Positions 1 through 8,221 are shown, counted from the stretch's first letter. The stretch is 57,312 nucleotides of DNA from Streptomyces sp. MBT65 (GCF_016612545.1 NZ_JAENRY010000079.1:1-57312), one strand, 5' to 3'. Notes: generated from the sequence alone by a model not told the origin. Translations and numbers: made by a program.

Positions 1-118
1 ATGTCAGCCCCTGGGACGGCCCGACCATCCACCCACGCCTCCGGGCGGGCGGGGCGCGGGGGGTCGCTGCCCGTCCGGAGGTGTGGGTGGATGGTCGGGC
101 CGTGCCAGGGCCTGACAT
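1..118. repeat. Long imperfect inverted repeat (50-bp arms)
   Basis: Arms 1-50 and 69-118 are complementary over 50 bp, with two mismatches (bases 8 and 15 of the left arm) and two positions (37 and 45) that would be G-U pairs in a plus-strand RNA. The unpaired centre, 51-68, is G-rich. The arm starts at base 1, so the palindrome may continue outside the window. It lies downstream of the leftmost minus-strand operon and could terminate it, but the stem is far longer than a normal terminator. A replication origin, a packaging site or an assembly break at a hairpin are other possibilities. Confidence 0.9.
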
Positions 119-162
119 CACTCAGAACCTAGCATGAAGATGTGTACTGGCCTATTTCTGGG

Positions 163-354
163 TCAGTCGACGATGGCGAGTTCGTCGGGCTCGTACGGGA
201 GGGGCTTGGGTGCGCCGGGCCACTGCACCATCACGAGCCTCTGCCCGCTGATGGGGTCGGTGGCATGTCCGCGTACTTCACCGAAGGGCCGGAGCATGCC
301 CTTGGGGGTCGGCCGGGCGAGCGTCACGCCCGTGTGCTTCGCGAAGTCTTCCAT
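163..354 (-). CDS. Small hypothetical protein (63 aa)
   Basis: Last gene of the leftmost operon. The ATG at 354 has an AGGAGG ribosome-binding site 6 nt upstream; longer in-frame starts would run through the upstream gene. The product is basic at its start and ends in an acidic tail (PDELAIVD). It has no membrane segment or cysteines and no family that I recognise. The gene lies 17 bp from the upstream gene, so they are probably co-transcribed from the promoter at 970-997. Confidence 0.6.
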   Translation of the reverse strand: MEDFAKHTGVTLARPTPKGMLRPFGEVRGHATDPISGQRLVMVQWPGAPKPLPYEPDELAIVD

Positions 355-371
355 GCTGGCCTCCTGGCTGT

Positions 372-638
372 TCAGGTAAGGGAGTTGCGGGCGATGAGGG
401 TGAGTGCGTGGCCCCACTGTTCGGTGACGGGTTCGTTGAAGGTGAAGCCTGAGTCGGGGGCTTCGAGTTCGGCGACCCGCCAGTCCGTGCAGGTGCCGGC
501 GGGCGGGTGCTCGAAGTGCTGGATGGTGCCGTCGTGCAGGGTGATGGCGAGGCGGATCGTGCCGTTGGGGCTGATGGTTGCGTTGGTCTTGCTGCTTGCG
601 ACCAGGGCTTCCGCGGTGAGTGAGTCTCCGAGGATCAT
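372..638 (-). CDS. Small hypothetical protein (88 aa)
   Basis: The ATG at 638 is preceded by AAAGGAG at good spacing; a TTG one codon earlier is less likely. The middle (residues about 20-50) alternates polar and hydrophobic residues, like a small beta-sheet protein (TISPNGTIRLAITLHDGT). No known family recognised. It sits between the zinc-finger gene and the 63-aa gene in one operon. The gap to the upstream gene carries the recurring AAATAGGCC element. Confidence 0.65.
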   Translation of the reverse strand: MILGDSLTAEALVASSKTNATISPNGTIRLAITLHDGTIQHFEHPPAGTCTDWRVAELEAPDSGFTFNEPVTEQWGHALTLIARNSLT

Positions 639-671
639 CAAAGCTCCTTTTGGGTCGTGGCCTATTTTTGG

Positions 672-914
672 TCAGGTGAGGGCTGCGAAGCCTTCGCAGA
701 TGGGGCAGGTGTCGCCCGTGCCGGGGCTGGTGCCGTCGTCGCACGCGGGGCAGGGCATGTACCGGCCGGTCCCGTGGCAGGTGTCGCACTCGCGGGTGCG
801 CTCGTACGGCCCGTGCAGGTAGGTGACGGTGCCGCTACCTTCGCATTCATCACATTCCGGGGCGTGGGCGCCGGTGACGGTGGTGGCGTCGATGATCACC
901 GGAGTGGCGAACAT
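672..914 (-). CDS. DnaJ-type zinc-finger-like small protein (80 aa)
   Basis: The start is ATG at 914 with AAGGAGGAG just upstream. After a 20-residue lead the protein is almost only paired CxxC motifs: C21/C24, C43/C46, C55/C58 and C70/C73. Three are followed by a glycine (CxxCxG), as in the zinc-binding module of DnaJ/Hsp40. No J-domain is present, so it is a free-standing zinc module. Such small proteins are common in actinophage early regions and may bind host proteins or nucleic acid; that role is inference. First gene after the promoter at 970-997. Confidence 0.75.
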   Translation of the reverse strand: MFATPVIIDATTVTGAHAPECDECEGSGTVTYLHGPYERTRECDTCHGTGRYMPCPACDDGTSPGTGDTCPICEGFAALT

Positions 915-969
915 CCGCTCCTCCTTCGGTGGTTGGCCGGTGCGGGCTCCCCCCTCACCTCTTGAGTTA

Positions 970-997
970 ATTCTACTATCTATAGTGGGGGTGTCCA
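970..997 (-). promoter_or_regulatory. Early promoter P1 (nine-member family)
   Basis: On the minus strand the -35 is TGGACA (997-992), the spacer is 16 bp, and the -10 is TAGAAT (975-970) followed by TAA. It drives the 914-163 operon. It lies 39 bp beyond the stop of the gene behind it. The sequence around the -10 (ATAGTAGAATTAA) matches the other family members. Confidence 0.85.
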
Positions 998-1035
998 CTC
1001 CCCGCAAGTGACCTCCGCCACGCCCCATCAGCGCG

Positions 1036-1755
1036 TTATGCAGCGAACAGGCCCTCCTGCACGGGCTCTGCCTGCGGCTCGGGATCGGCGCCGACATGCA
1101 CTATGTGCTCCGCGAGCGTCCAACCGAGCCATTGCCACTGGGGGAGAAGCGGCCTCAGCGAAGGACCACTGCCGCACCCCAGGGAGGTGACGCCTGCCGC
1201 TCGGGCCGCGTTCACGACGGGCGTGCGCTCCAGAATCAACAGGTGCGGTCTGACGCGGTGAACAGTGGTGTCGTCCAGCCACACCTCGCAGTACGACCGG
1301 TCCAGATGCGTAAGCATCGCCAGGCGGTGAATGTCGCCCCAGGCCGGATGCAGACCACCGGGTCTGACCCACAGCCACGTCCCCGGCCAGATGTCTCCGG
1401 GCCCGCTCGGAGTGTGCGCGTACGGAGGCCGCTGGCGGCGCCTGCGTCTCGGCGGGACCGGCCGGGACGGCGGGTAGTGCGGGTGCGCCTGGTGGTACTG
1501 GTGCAGTTCCTCGGCGAGCGCGGCCATCTGGTCGGCATGGCTGTAGCAGCGAGGGCCGGTGTGCCAGCGCCGCGGCCTGCTCTTCTCCCAGTACGTTGCT
1601 GAACCGCACTGGCAACGGCCCTCAGTGAGGTACGGCTCGGCTGTCTCGCACGGCCAGGCGCTTGTGCAGGTTCGGCATGTCCACGGTGTGGAAGCTGAGT
1701 TCGGCAGATGAGCGTCCGGCAGGAAGAACGGCCGCGGTGGCGTGTGCGTCGCCAC
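1036..1755 (-). CDS. Hypothetical Cys-rich protein (239 aa)
   Basis: Starts with GTG at 1755. The N-terminus holds C27, C30, C36, C48 and C50, a probable zinc-binding knuckle; an Arg/Pro-rich stretch (residues about 90-115) separates it from a C-terminal part rich in Trp and hydrophobic residues (about 120-239). No catalytic motif or known family is evident. It is the last gene of the ParB-led operon from the promoter at 4722-4749 and lies 4 bp downstream of its neighbour, which suggests translational coupling. Confidence 0.65.
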   Translation of the reverse strand: MATHTPPRPFFLPDAHLPNSASTPWTCRTCTSAWPCETAEPYLTEGRCQCGSATYWEKSRPRRWHTGPRCYSHADQMAALAEELHQYHQAHPHYPPSRPVPPRRRRRQRPPYAHTPSGPGDIWPGTWLWVRPGGLHPAWGDIHRLAMLTHLDRSYCEVWLDDTTVHRVRPHLLILERTPVVNAARAAGVTSLGCGSGPSLRPLLPQWQWLGWTLAEHIVHVGADPEPQAEPVQEGLFAA

Positions 1756-1759
1756 GGTG

Positions 1760-2635
1760 TCAGCCCCCGATGTGCGCGGTCAGAGCGGCGGCCGCGCTCT
1801 GGATCAGCCCGGCCGTCCAGGATGAACCGCTGAACTCCAGGCGGGCGAGGGCCTCACTGCCCTCCGTCAAGGTGACACTGCACGCCTCCCTGTTCACCTG
1901 GAGGTTCAGGTGCCGGCCACGGCTGCGGTCCTGCGGGAGGCGAAGCTGCGACCAGCCCAGTGCCGTCGTATCGTCGTCGGCGCGCTCGGGGGTGTGGTGG
2001 CCGACCGAGTTGAGCAGTGCCTCGTCGTGGCGGCATCGGCTGTAGCAGGTGAGCAGGGCTGCCCGCGTACCGTTCACGAAGAAGGCGTGACGCGTGGAGG
2101 TCTGGCGGGCCTTGCTGCGGACCTCGACGTGCGGCGGCGCCGCATGCGCGGTGCGGTGAAGCCAGAACCCCTCACCGAGATCGTCCCGGTGCCGGCGGCC
2201 GAGCTCCCAGCCCTTGACGTGCAGGACGCGCCGCCAGGTCCATTCCTGTCCGTTGCTGCGGTACTGCGGATCGTCTGGCTGGTCGGTCATCCACAGTGTG
2301 GTGACCGGCGTGGCGTTGAACGACGCGTCCGGGTTGACGGTCGTGTCGATGCGGACCAGGACGCGCGGGCTGTTGAAGGTGATCTGCTCGGTGGAGGTGT
2401 CCAGTTCGGTCAACACCGGGCAGGTCTCGCAGTCCGGCTTGCGCTGAACGCAGGGTCCGAAGCCGCCCCACCGGGCGCGGCGAGTGTCATAGCTCTCGAA
2501 GAGCGTCGGGTACGAGGTGGGTATCAGGGCGCACTGCGCGCCGCCCGTCCAGATGTGGGCGTTCAGGCTGAGGCGGTTGAATCCCTTGCCGTCGGCGGGT
2601 CGTGTCGGTGCTGGCGCAGGCAGGTAGATCGGCAT
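1760..2635 (-). CDS. Hypothetical protein (291 aa)
   Basis: ATG at 2635. Cysteines C35, C62, C69 and C72 (PCVQRKPDCETCP) could bind a metal. The rest is mixed alpha/beta with many Trp, Arg and His residues and no membrane segment. I recognise no family. The gene lies in the run 3705 to 1036 downstream of parB with short gaps, so it is probably one transcript. Confidence 0.65.
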   Translation of the reverse strand: MPIYLPAPAPTRPADGKGFNRLSLNAHIWTGGAQCALIPTSYPTLFESYDTRRARWGGFGPCVQRKPDCETCPVLTELDTSTEQITFNSPRVLVRIDTTVNPDASFNATPVTTLWMTDQPDDPQYRSNGQEWTWRRVLHVKGWELGRRHRDDLGEGFWLHRTAHAAPPHVEVRSKARQTSTRHAFFVNGTRAALLTCYSRCRHDEALLNSVGHHTPERADDDTTALGWSQLRLPQDRSRGRHLNLQVNREACSVTLTEGSEALARLEFSGSSWTAGLIQSAAAALTAHIGG

Positions 2636-2665
2636 GAAGGCTCTTACGGTGAGGGGGAGTTGAGG

Positions 2666-3043
2666 TCAGGAGGCGTTCTGCTCGCCTGGTGCGGCGTTGC
2701 CCTTGCCGGAGTGGAAGGCGAGGAGGGCGACGAGCGTGCGGTCGGCCCGGCGACCAGGGTGTTCCGCATAGAGCCGTCCCACGATGAACTCCTGCTCCAG
2801 GTGGCGTTCGAGATGGAGGAGCCAGCCTGCGACCGCGGTGATGGTGCTGTGCTCGGGCGTATGGGCGTTGGGCTCTTCCGCGCCGTGCCAGGTCAGGATC
2901 ACGGCTGGAATGTCGTCCAGCAGCGTGGGCTGGGCCCGCCAGCCCGGGCGGCCCTTGTCCGGGTCCGGCGAATGGGACCTTATGTGACGGCGGTGCAGGG
3001 CGCTTCGGACATCGCTGAGCAGCGTCTCGGTGCTCGTGCTCAC
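2666..3043 (-). CDS. Hypothetical protein (125 aa)
   Basis: GTG start at 3043 with AAGGAG upstream. The segment around residues 65-100 (ITAVAGWLLHLERHLEQEF) is amphipathic helix. The composition (His and Arg rich, no Cys) gives no functional clue. Not assigned to a family. Member of the ParB-led operon. Confidence 0.6.
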   Translation of the reverse strand: MSTSTETLLSDVRSALHRRHIRSHSPDPDKGRPGWRAQPTLLDDIPAVILTWHGAEEPNAHTPEHSTITAVAGWLLHLERHLEQEFIVGRLYAEHPGRRADRTLVALLAFHSGKGNAAPGEQNAS

Positions 3044-3071
3044 AGACTTACTCCTTGCAGGGGTGCGGGTG

Positions 3072-3290
3072 TCAGAACAGTTCTTCTTGACCGTCGACGT
3101 CGCCCGGCTGCTCGCGGCCGGACCGACGCGGGCCGGGATCAGGGACGGTGTCGCCGAAGAGGGCGGCGGTGCCGAACCGGTCGGGTACGGCAGCGATCCG
3201 AGCGGGGCCCGCCGGTACGGGCAGCTCGTTGGGGGCCGCTGCGTCGAAGTCGGCGCGGCCCATGACGGTCCAGTCCCTGCCAGTGGTCAC
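3072..3290 (-). CDS. Small hypothetical protein (72 aa)
   Basis: GTG at 3290 follows AAGGAGAG at normal spacing, and the start overlaps the upstream gene's stop (GTGA). The protein is hydrophilic and Pro/Gly/Asp-rich, without recognisable domains. The stop/start overlap is the main support for its reality. Confidence 0.5.
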   Translation of the reverse strand: MTTGRDWTVMGRADFDAAAPNELPVPAGPARIAAVPDRFGTAALFGDTVPDPGPRRSGREQPGDVDGQEELF

Positions 3291-3592
3291 TTGCTCTCCT
3301 TGTGAGGCTGGGCGGTCCCGGAGGCTTCGAGGACGGCGTCCGCCCAGTCCCGTACGAGTGCGGTCCCGGCCCGGCCTGCCGCCTCGCCCGGGGTGTGGCC
3401 GTCCTCGAGGGCCTTCAAGTAGCGGGCCGCGGTGACCTCCAGAGCGTTGGACGAGGTGAAGGTCCGCATGAGGCGGTCGATGTTCGTGCCGTGCATGTGG
3501 TTGAGGGCCTTCACGGAGAAGGCGACGATCATGCCGACGTCCTTACCGAGCTGCTCGGCCTGGGCGGGAGTGAGGGGCGCGCCGTAGCGCAT
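3287..3592 (-). CDS. Hypothetical protein (101 aa)
   Basis: ATG at 3592 with AGGAG about 10 nt upstream. Predicted all-helical and soluble (AEQLGKDVGMIVAFSVKALN around residues 12-31). No family recognised. Directly downstream of parB (112-bp gap) and coupled by a GTGA overlap to the next gene. Could be an accessory factor for the ParB protein; this is inference from position only. Confidence 0.6.
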   Translation of the reverse strand: MRYGAPLTPAQAEQLGKDVGMIVAFSVKALNHMHGTNIDRLMRTFTSSNALEVTAARYLKALEDGHTPGEAAGRAGTALVRDWADAVLEASGTAQPHKESK

Positions 3593-3704
3593 GACGAACC
3601 TGCTCCTGTGCTGTAGCGGGGTTTCGGGAAAGGGAGGGCGCGGAGTTGTGGCCGCGCTGGCCGGGGTGCGGACGCGGTTGCCCGCACCCCCGGAGCTGAG
3701 CCGG

Positions 3705-4667
3705 TCAGGCCGCGACAGCCTCGCGCTCGTCGGCGGCGTCCGGCTCCTCGGTGTGGTCGGCCTCGGCCTCCGGGTTGACCGTGACCAGCTGGCGGGCCTC
3801 GGCGTGCGCCTTGGCCTGCTTGAGCTGGAAGCGGGCCTTGGTCAGCGACTCGGCGACCCGGTCGAGCTGCTCCAGGCGTGCCCCGACCTGCGTCTCAAGG
3901 GTCTCGGCGAGCTTCAGCGGCTCGGTCTTGCCGATCTCGTCGAGCAGCGCCCGCACCTGCTCGATCTTGTCGAGCGTGCTGCGGGTCTTCTTCTGCGCGG
4001 CCGCGCGCTCGGTGCGCTGCTCCTCGGTCATCTCCTCGACGACCATGAGGACGGCCTGCTCCTGCTGCTGCTTCATCGCGTAGGCAAAGTGCACGATCTC
4101 GTTGTCCGAGGCGAACTCGCCGCGTACGAACTTGCTGAGGACGGAGCCCTGATTGGCAAGGTTGAGGGCGGCGATCTGCACAGCCGCCTGCGTGCCGATC
4201 TTCCCGTCCTGCACAAGCTCCTGGACCTCAATGCGCAGGTCCAGCAGCGCGAGGCGCAGCTTCACGTACGTGGTGGTCTTCGCGAAGTCGGCGGCCACGG
4301 ACTCGATGGTCGCGCCCTCCTCCTCGTCGAGGATCCGCTGGTAGCCGTGGGCCTCCTCGAACGGCGTCATGTCCTCGCGGGTGACGTTCTCCGACATGGA
4401 CCGCTTGAACCGCTGGAGTTCGCTCTTCTCCGAGGTGATGTTGGCGCGGATCTTGGTGCGGCCGAGGATCTGGTGGGCGCGGAAGCGGCGCTCGCCGGAG
4501 ACGATCTCGTAGCCGCCCTGCTCGTTGTCGGGGCGGACCTCGATGGCCTGCATGAGGCCGTACTTGTCGATCGAGGTGGCCAGCTCGTTCAGCGCGTCCT
4601 CGCTGAAGTACTCGCGCGGCTGGCGCGGGTTGCGGTGGACCTGGCTCATCTTGAGGACGCGCTGCAT
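3705..4667 (-). CDS. parB: ParB/KorB-like DNA-binding protein
   Basis: About 320 aa. ParB family proteins bind parS or operator sites and spread using CTP. Visible motifs: NPRQPR (box I) near the N-terminus, GERRFRA (the CTP-binding GxRRxxA box II) and ENVTREDMTPFEEAHGY (box III), then a helix-turn-helix segment (VAADFAKTTTYVKLRLALL). The C-terminal third is a long charged coiled coil with an acidic tail. The chosen ATG at 4667 has GGAG six bases before it; a TTG at 4679 is an alternative. No ParA gene lies nearby, so it may act in phage DNA transactions or as a KorB-like regulator rather than in classical partition. First gene after the promoter at 4722-4749. Confidence 0.88.
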   Translation of the reverse strand: MQRVLKMSQVHRNPRQPREYFSEDALNELATSIDKYGLMQAIEVRPDNEQGGYEIVSGERRFRAHQILGRTKIRANITSEKSELQRFKRSMSENVTREDMTPFEEAHGYQRILDEEEGATIESVAADFAKTTTYVKLRLALLDLRIEVQELVQDGKIGTQAAVQIAALNLANQGSVLSKFVRGEFASDNEIVHFAYAMKQQQEQAVLMVVEEMTEEQRTERAAAQKKTRSTLDKIEQVRALLDEIGKTEPLKLAETLETQVGARLEQLDRVAESLTKARFQLKQAKAHAEARQLVTVNPEAEADHTEEPDAADEREAVAA

Positions 4668-4721
4668 TTCGGGCTCCAAGTGGTGCTGGTGAGGTTTCTT
4701 TCTCCCTCATCTCTTGAGTTA

Positions 4722-4749
4722 ATTCTACTATGCTTGAAGGGGGTGTCCA
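4722..4749 (-). promoter_or_regulatory. Early promoter P2 (nine-member family)
   Basis: Minus-strand -35 TGGACA (4749-4744), 16-bp spacer, -10 TAGAAT (4727-4722). It drives parB and the five following genes. Here a terminator (4813-4853) separates it from the gene behind. Confidence 0.85.
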
Positions 4750-4812
4750 CTCCCGGCATACCGCGCCAACGTGACCTCGACCACGTTCGTAAACGGGCTC
4801 TGACATGCGGAA

Positions 4813-4853
4813 ACGCTGATGGGCGCCGAGAAGATCTCGGCGCCCATCAGCGT
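4813..4853 (-). terminator. Intrinsic-type terminator after the WhiB-like gene
   Basis: Perfect 19-bp stem (4813-4831 with 4835-4853) and a 3-nt loop, starting 3 bp after the WhiB-like stop codon. There is no clear U-run, as is common in Streptomyces. It insulates the next promoter (4722-4749) from upstream transcription. Confidence 0.85.
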
Positions 4854-4856
4854 CAC

Positions 4857-5174
4857 CTACAACTGCTCGTCCACCCGCTCACGCCAGGCCTGTACCTGCG
4901 GCGGCGCCCCCGAGGCGGGAACGGCGAAGCACTCCTTGTGGATCGGGCACGCCCTGCACATCCGCACCGCCGCGCGGTTGCCCGGCGCCTCAAGCCCTGT
5001 CTGCCCGAGGTGCTCAGTGCACCGGGCCGCCGACCACGCCACAGGCCGGGCCGGCGCATCGCGCCGGCCCGTGAGTCCGGCCAGCGCGGCCATGCGGTCC
5101 GCATCGCGGCCGCGGCCCGACCCTGTCAGGGCTGGCTGCGCTGCCAGTGCCAGAATGCGGTCGACGTCGATCAC
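4857..5174 (-). CDS. WhiB-like (Wbl) iron-sulfur regulator, 105 aa
   Basis: The cysteine spacing is C52-x20-C73-x2-C76-x5-C82 (MCRACPIHKECF), the Wbl pattern that ligates a 4Fe-4S cluster. Wbl proteins are actinobacterial transcription factors that often bind the main sigma factor. The classic GVWGG turn and basic C-terminal tail are not obvious, so it is a divergent, phage-type Wbl. It has its own terminator (4813-4853) and stands apart from the neighbouring operons. It is a candidate regulator of phage or host promoters; targets are unknown. Confidence 0.8.
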   Translation of the reverse strand: MIDVDRILALAAQPALTGSGRGRDADRMAALAGLTGRRDAPARPVAWSAARCTEHLGQTGLEAPGNRAAVRMCRACPIHKECFAVPASGAPPQVQAWRERVDEQL

Positions 5175-5311
5175 CCCGGCCCCCTTGTCCCGGCAGTGCG
5201 TAGACCGGCTGCCCCTTTCCGAGCTTGTGCGCAGCGCCGCCGTCCCGCCTCGCGGCCTCGCCTCCGTCTTCCCCCGCAGCCCCTAGCGGGCTGCCTCGAT
5301 ACGGTCACCTG

Positions 5312-6043
5312 CTAGTGCCCCATTCCCGCGCCGCCGTCGACCGGGATCACCGCGCCGGTGATGTAGGAGCCCTCGTCGATGAGGAACCGCACGGGGCGCG
5401 CGATCTCCTCGGGCTGCCCGAGACGGCCGAGCGGGATCTGCCCGAGCAGTGCCTTGGTGCGGTCCTCCGGCAGGGCGGCGGCCATGTCCGTGGCGGTCAG
5501 CCCCGGCGCGACGACGTTCGCGGTGATGCTGCGCGAGCCGTACTCGCGGGCGATGGACCGGGCCAGTCCGATCAGCCCGGCCTTGGAGGCGGCGTAGTTG
5601 GTCTGCCCGGCCTCCCCGTGCATCGCGGTCGCCGACGAAATGAACACCATCCGGCCGCCCTTGGCGCGCAGCATGCTCGGCAGAGCGCGCTTGGCGACCC
5701 GGTAGGCGGCGGTCAGGTTCGCATCGAGGACGGCGGTGAAGTCGTCCTCGCTCATGCGGGCGAGCAGCCCGTCACGGGTGATCCCCGCATTGGAGACTAG
5801 GGAGGTGACCGGGCCGTGCTCGGCCTCGGACTGCTTGAACGCCAGGTCGACCTGCTCAGGGTCGGTCACGTCACATCGCACGGCAAGGAAGCGACCCCCG
5901 GTGTGCTCCTGGCCCGGCAGGTAGGAATGGGCGGGGGGCTCGCCGGAGCGGTAGGTGACGGTCACGTTGTGGCCCGCCTCGGCAAGCTCCGTGGCTATGG
6001 CGTAGCCGATGCCTCGGTTACCGCCGGTGATGAAGACGCTCAT
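5312..6043 (-). CDS. Short-chain dehydrogenase/reductase, FabG-like
   Basis: 243 aa, complete SDR. The nucleotide-binding TGGNRGIG is at residues 6-13, NAG at 85-87, and the catalytic tetrad N109, S137, Y150 and K154 (YAASK) is intact. The C-terminal segment IPLGRLGQPEEIA and the final GG resemble 3-oxoacyl-ACP reductases. It should reduce a keto substrate with NAD(P)H in the cytoplasm. The ATG at 6043 is chosen because AGAGGTG lies just upstream; a longer in-frame extension has no similarity. It is divergent from an MmyB-type regulator, a pairing known in actinomycetes (MltR family next to SDR genes), so this looks like host-derived cargo. Confidence 0.9.
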   Translation of the reverse strand: MSVFITGGNRGIGYAIATELAEAGHNVTVTYRSGEPPAHSYLPGQEHTGGRFLAVRCDVTDPEQVDLAFKQSEAEHGPVTSLVSNAGITRDGLLARMSEDDFTAVLDANLTAAYRVAKRALPSMLRAKGGRMVFISSATAMHGEAGQTNYAASKAGLIGLARSIAREYGSRSITANVVAPGLTATDMAAALPEDRTKALLGQIPLGRLGQPEEIARPVRFLIDEGSYITGAVIPVDGGAGMGH

Positions 6044-6186
6044 GCCTGACACCTCTGGGATCGTCGTCGATGCAATGTCCGCCCACGGCTCGTCGCCCGG
6101 TGGGGCAGAGATCGGAGGCGAGAGGGCCGTCGAGGAAGGTGACCCCGGCGGCGGTGCCACACATTGCCCGGATTCCAGCCCGTTAG

Positions 6187-6222
6187 GCCGGTTCTAAGCG
6201 TGCCGGTATCCGCAGAACCGGC
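6187..6222. repeat. 9-bp inverted repeat in the SDR/regulator intergenic region
   Basis: GCCGGTTCT at 6187-6195 is repeated inverted (AGAACCGGC) at 6214-6222. It lies about 150 bp upstream of the SDR start, inside the 345-bp divergent intergenic region (6044-6388). It may be a regulator site or an RNA hairpin; no firm assignment. Confidence 0.4.
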
Positions 6223-6333
6223 ACTGCGAGTACGGGTTATCGCCCGCCCGAGGTGTCGGAATGTCTGGAATGACACTGAACATGCCCGTCTTATCCGGCA
6301 GGCCCCTCAAGTCGGACACACGTATAAGCTGCG

Positions 6334-6347
6334 TTAGGGTTCCCTAA
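6334..6347. promoter_or_regulatory. Putative operator palindrome TTAGGG-TT-CCCTAA
   Basis: Perfect 6+6 palindrome about 40 bp upstream of the MmyB-type regulator start, in the divergent intergenic region shared with the SDR gene. Its position is typical for autoregulation by the adjacent helix-turn-helix protein. Binding is inference. Confidence 0.55.
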
Positions 6348-6388
6348 TACTTTTCCTGTTCTTTACTTCAGGGGAGCTCTACACCTTC

Positions 6389-7213
6389 ATGTCGCGGAAC
6401 CTGCCTCCGATCACCCGCATGCTCAAGTCCTGGCGCGAATCACGCGACCCGCACGCCGTGCCCGGATTCACCGCCCGCTACGGCGCGCGCCGCCGCACAG
6501 GCCTCACCCAACGTGACGTGGCCGAACTGACAGGCGTGACCGAGGGCTGGTACGGAAAGCTGGAGCGCGGCGTCCTCGATCACGTCGGCGACGAGTTCCT
6601 GGAGAGGATCGTGCGCGTCCTCGGCCTGGACAGTGCGCAACGCGCCCACCTGTGGCTGGAGGCCAACGGCTGCGAACCGCCACCGCTCCCGAACGCGGAC
6701 GCCAGCTCCATCGACCCCGTCGGCGCGGCCATCGTCCACAGCCAGATATATCCCGCGTACACCTACACCCACAGCTGGGACGTACGCGTCTTCAACGAGG
6801 CCGCGGCCCGCGACTACCCGTGGATGATGCACGGCATCAACGTCATGATCTGGGCACTCACCTTCCCCGAAGCGCGCCTGCAGCTCATCGACTGGGAGGA
6901 GACCTGGGCCAAACCCATGGCCTCACAACTGCGCCTCGCGCACAAAGCGAACCCGGACGACGCGCGCCTCAGCCAGGTCTGCGACCACATCAGGCAGGCC
7001 GATCCGGTCGCCCGCCGAATCCTCGACGACGACGTCACCACCGTCGCCCACCCCGACGGCGACCGCCGCCGCCTCTACCTGCCGCACCAGCACGAGGAGA
7101 CCGAGGTCGAGTTCGTGGCCCTGGCGAGGCTGGGTGACAACACCCGGCTCATGATCGTTGCACCCGGCGACCTCGCTCAGCAGGCCATGCCCTCCGCCAT
7201 CTCGGGCATGTAG
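6389..7213 (+). CDS. XRE-type regulator with MmyB-like ligand-binding domain
   Basis: 274 aa. N-terminal helix-turn-helix at residues about 35-85 (RTGLTQRDVAELTGVTEGWY, then GKLERG). It is followed by the C-terminal domain of the MmyB/MltR family (about 105-270), a PAS-like ligand-binding fold thought to sense lipid-like molecules and linked to antibiotic metabolism in actinomycetes. The family commonly sits divergent to an SDR gene, exactly as here. The ATG at 6389 follows AGGGGAG at somewhat long spacing. It probably represses the SDR and itself through the palindrome at 6334-6347. One of few plus-strand genes; likely cargo, not the phage repressor. Confidence 0.88.
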   Translation: MSRNLPPITRMLKSWRESRDPHAVPGFTARYGARRRTGLTQRDVAELTGVTEGWYGKLERGVLDHVGDEFLERIVRVLGLDSAQRAHLWLEANGCEPPPLPNADASSIDPVGAAIVHSQIYPAYTYTHSWDVRVFNEAAARDYPWMMHGINVMIWALTFPEARLQLIDWEETWAKPMASQLRLAHKANPDDARLSQVCDHIRQADPVARRILDDDVTTVAHPDGDRRRLYLPHQHEETEVEFVALARLGDNTRLMIVAPGDLAQQAMPSAISGM

Positions 7214-7291
7214 CCACTGAGGAGCGTCCGCGCTCACCGACCGGGGTGCGGCTGGCCCCGCCCCGGTCACCAACGAGGTCGCGATATTCGT

Positions 7292-8221
7292 TCAGCTGAC
7301 GGGCTGGCGCCAGTCGAGCAGGACCCGCTTTTCCGGGGCCTGGCTGCCTTCGGCGCGGCCGACCCGCACGTGCTCGATCTCCAGCAGTACCAGGCCCCGC
7401 TTCGACGCGAACGGGGCCGTACGCCACCAGGCCACCAGGTCGTGCACGTCGCCGATCGGCAGGTCGGTCATCTGCTCCAGGTGCTTCAGCCGCACCTTGG
7501 ACGTTCGCAGGTCTTCCTTGCTGGCCTTTTGCGCGGCGACGAACGCGGCCTTCACCATCAGCCCGCGCCCGTACAGATCGCCGATGCCGGCGAACCGTTC
7601 GTCGGCCCCCGCAATGTGCTCCTTCAAGCGGGCGATCTCCGCCTCGATGTCACGCTGCAACTGCTCAAGCCGCTCACGTGCCCCCGGCTTCAGCAGTTCA
7701 GCCAGAACGTGCTCGGCCACGAAGTCTTCGAGCTTCTCGGCGTTGATGCGTGTTCTCCCGCAGCCGTCGCACTTATAGGACGGCGGGGCCTCGGCGTGGG
7801 CGCGGCTGCCGATCATGGCCTGCGTGCACTCGTCGCACACCGCGCACCCGCCGGTGACCAGGTACTCGTGGGCGTCACGCGGCGTGCCGCGCTTCTCGCT
7901 GCGCTCCACGAACAGAGCCTGCAGACGCATGTAGACGTCCGGCTCCAGAACCCGCTCGTCCCAGCCCTCGATCGGCTCGCCGTTCTCATCCAGACCCGCA
8001 AGCCGCGGATTGGCCAGCAGCCGGTGCAGAACTTCGCGACGGAACTCGTTGCCGCGCGGAGTCAGCATGCCCTTGCTCGTCAGCCACCGCGTCGCCTCGG
8101 CTTCCGAATCGCCACCGAACAGCAGCGTGACGGCCTCGCGCAGCAACGGCGCCTCCTTCGGATGCACCACCCCTGCGCGCACGTAGCCCGACAACCGTCC
8201 CACGCAGCTGACTCCGATCAA
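7292..8221 (-). pseudogene. Large serine integrase remnant (N-terminal catalytic domain missing)
   Basis: 309 codons that start in the middle of a large serine recombinase: the Recombinase domain (LREAVTLLFGGDSEAEATRW onward), a zinc ribbon with four cysteines (CAVCDEC ... YKCDGCGR) and a C-terminal coiled coil of about 80 residues. The resolvase domain with the catalytic serine (about 150 residues) is absent. The frame is lost upstream of 8221, where a degenerate tRNA-like sequence begins (8223-8264). It cannot be an active integrase. It looks like the relic of an older integration system replaced by the tyrosine integrase next door. Confidence 0.85.

Noticed and set aside
3591..5315. Long open frame on the plus strand (574 codons)
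   Set aside because: It is antisense to parB and its neighbours and shows the Leu/Arg/Gly-rich composition of high-GC shadow frames, and parB has clear family motifs.
6389..7213. MmyB-type regulator as the phage immunity repressor
   Set aside because: Its family pairs with SDR genes and regulates metabolism; nothing links it to the early promoters.
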